A stretch of 64,000 bases of DNA from Apostichopus japonicus. Lineage: Eukaryota > Echinodermata > Holothuroidea > Aspidochirotida > Stichopodidae. The position numbers and the translations under genes were made by a program. The stretch lies in the NCBI RefSeq assembly GCF_037975245.1, contig NC_092568.1, positions 1,922,001 to 1,986,000 on the forward strand, written 5' to 3'. Position 1 is the first letter of the stretch; every line of letters starts with the position of its first letter. This document shows, piece after piece, positions 62,887 through 64,000 of the stretch. The notes under the pieces are model-generated. The model worked only from the letters and a program-made list of their open reading frames with translations. It had not been told where the DNA came from and searched no databases.

Positions 62887-64000
62887 AGTTTAGTCCTTAT
62901 AAGAAATCCATATTACGACCCACAACACAACACTTGACATGTGTCGATTCTAGATAAAAAGTACAATCCGCAATAGCGCCATGATTTTACCCAACCGTAT
63001 ACTGAAATGGTTCTCGTAATTCGGAAGCTCTCTACAAATAGAAGGTAACGTGATCCTGAGATGTCTGACCGACTGAGAGGGAGGGTGGAAGGGGTTACGG
63101 GGTAATCAAAATACGGTATATATCAACTTACTTTCTATAAGGCACCTTCTTTTCATTTACAACTACTGTTATATTTACGACTTCATATTCCTTTTGTACA
63201 GATACAACACAGCCAGGCCAGGAAAAATCAGGGTGTCGTGTATGGTAGGTCGTGCACCCATCTCACCCAACCCCCTGTGGAGACTAAATCACTGTATCCC
63301 TCCAATCTTTACCACCTTCATGTGTACAAAAACTACAGGACACGAGTGTTGTGCCCTCCTCTAATTGTTGGTCCCCTCGCAAAATGCTTGGCTACGGCCC
63401 TGCATGTGCAGGTAACAGGTGATGTAATACACGAAGGTATACCTTCGTGTAGCTAGGCGACTACGGAGCAATGGTTACATTCTTATTCATCCAGGTGCCG
63501 GGTGGCGTTTTTTCTCCCCACTAGGACAAACGTGGGTTTCAGGTTTTTCAGGAATTTACAAATTCGTTTGAAATCAGAGTTAGGGTTAGAAAGTGGGTTA
63601 GGGATCTAACAAAATGAAGGATTGTCGTTCATAATCTGGGGTCAAAACTAGGAAAATAGATTCAGAACATGTTTTTTTTTTGAAAAAGCGTCACATGTTT
63701 GGAATCCAGGGATTTGATTGGCCGATGCTCACGTTCGTCTTGGGGAAAAAAATACGCTGCCGGGTGCACAGACCGGCGACCATGTCTCGTATGCAAATGC
63801 TATTACGGAACTACATCTATAATATTTATTCGGTACCAGCTGATGCCAGAACTTCAGCGTGCACGATTGAAGAAGGAACCGCCATCTCCCGATATATCAT
63901 GAGTTTGACTAGAGCCATCTGTATAAATGGCTCTGAGTTTTGACCACAGGAAACAGGTATACAAACACAAAACATGTATCCGAATGAATTAAAGGCTGAA

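Larger units (their letters stand above)
59208..64000. other. Upstream of SOUL-B, repeat-rich, no gene seen
   Basis: Holds the SOUL-B leader exon, TTAA repeat copy D, a C run at 59975-59989 and hAT-like sequences. A small CAGGGCGGATGC..GCGCCTG unit is at 61979-62036, and the GCGGAGCGCCACCATCGG segment shared with 49780 is at 62055. I see no supported exon from 61.2 kb to the end. Frames at 63680-63943 and 63238-63456 lack domain signals. Confidence 0.5.

Noticed and set aside
1-64000. Previously undescribed multi-gene system
   Set aside because: All confident genes belong to known families with ordinary structure. The window shows unusual repeats and domain variants but no co-operating set of unknown genes.

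Overview
This is a window of an animal nuclear genome. The genes are split into many small exons with GT-AG introns, the noncoding DNA is AT-rich, and short DNA-transposon derivatives, a tRNA-derived SINE, minisatellites and long C/G homopolymers are common. The gene set (WDR74, C1D, DCAF4, ZFYVE1/DFCP1, two secreted SOUL proteins) and the repeat style suggest an invertebrate deuterostome, probably an echinoderm. The species is an inference and is not proven.

Layout: 1-3.1 kb holds no gene I can support. WDR74 (+, 10 coding exons, 3093-11052) faces C1D (-, 6 coding exons, 13313-17308) tail to tail. DCAF4 (+, 13 coding exons, 19726-27292) faces ZFYVE1/DFCP1 (-, 10 coding exons, 32110-40921) tail to tail. 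Two SOUL/heme-binding-protein paralogues follow, both on the minus strand: SOUL-A (44856-47431) and SOUL-B (55812-59207). They share intron phases and a noncoding first exon. The spaces between genes hold transposon remnants, minisatellites and simple repeats. I joined all exons by hand from reading frame, splice sites and recalled human homologues; in all six genes the phases close exactly to the stop codon.

How the genes relate: WDR74 and C1D both act in pre-rRNA processing around the MTR4/exosome machinery. DCAF4 is a substrate receptor of CUL4-DDB1 ubiquitin ligases. ZFYVE1/DFCP1 is the double-FYVE PI3P-binding protein of omegasomes and lipid droplets. DCAF4 and ZFYVE1 are also tail-to-tail neighbours in human (14q24), so that pair looks like ancient conserved microsynteny. 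The SOUL pair is a local tandem duplication of secreted putative tetrapyrrole-binding proteins.

I did not find a convincing undescribed molecular system. The more unusual signals are both FYVE domains losing a basic residue before HHC, large disordered insertions in ZFYVE1 and DCAF4, a mobile-looking minisatellite bracketed by inverted ends, and a TTAA-bounded composite repeat family that lies near both SOUL genes.
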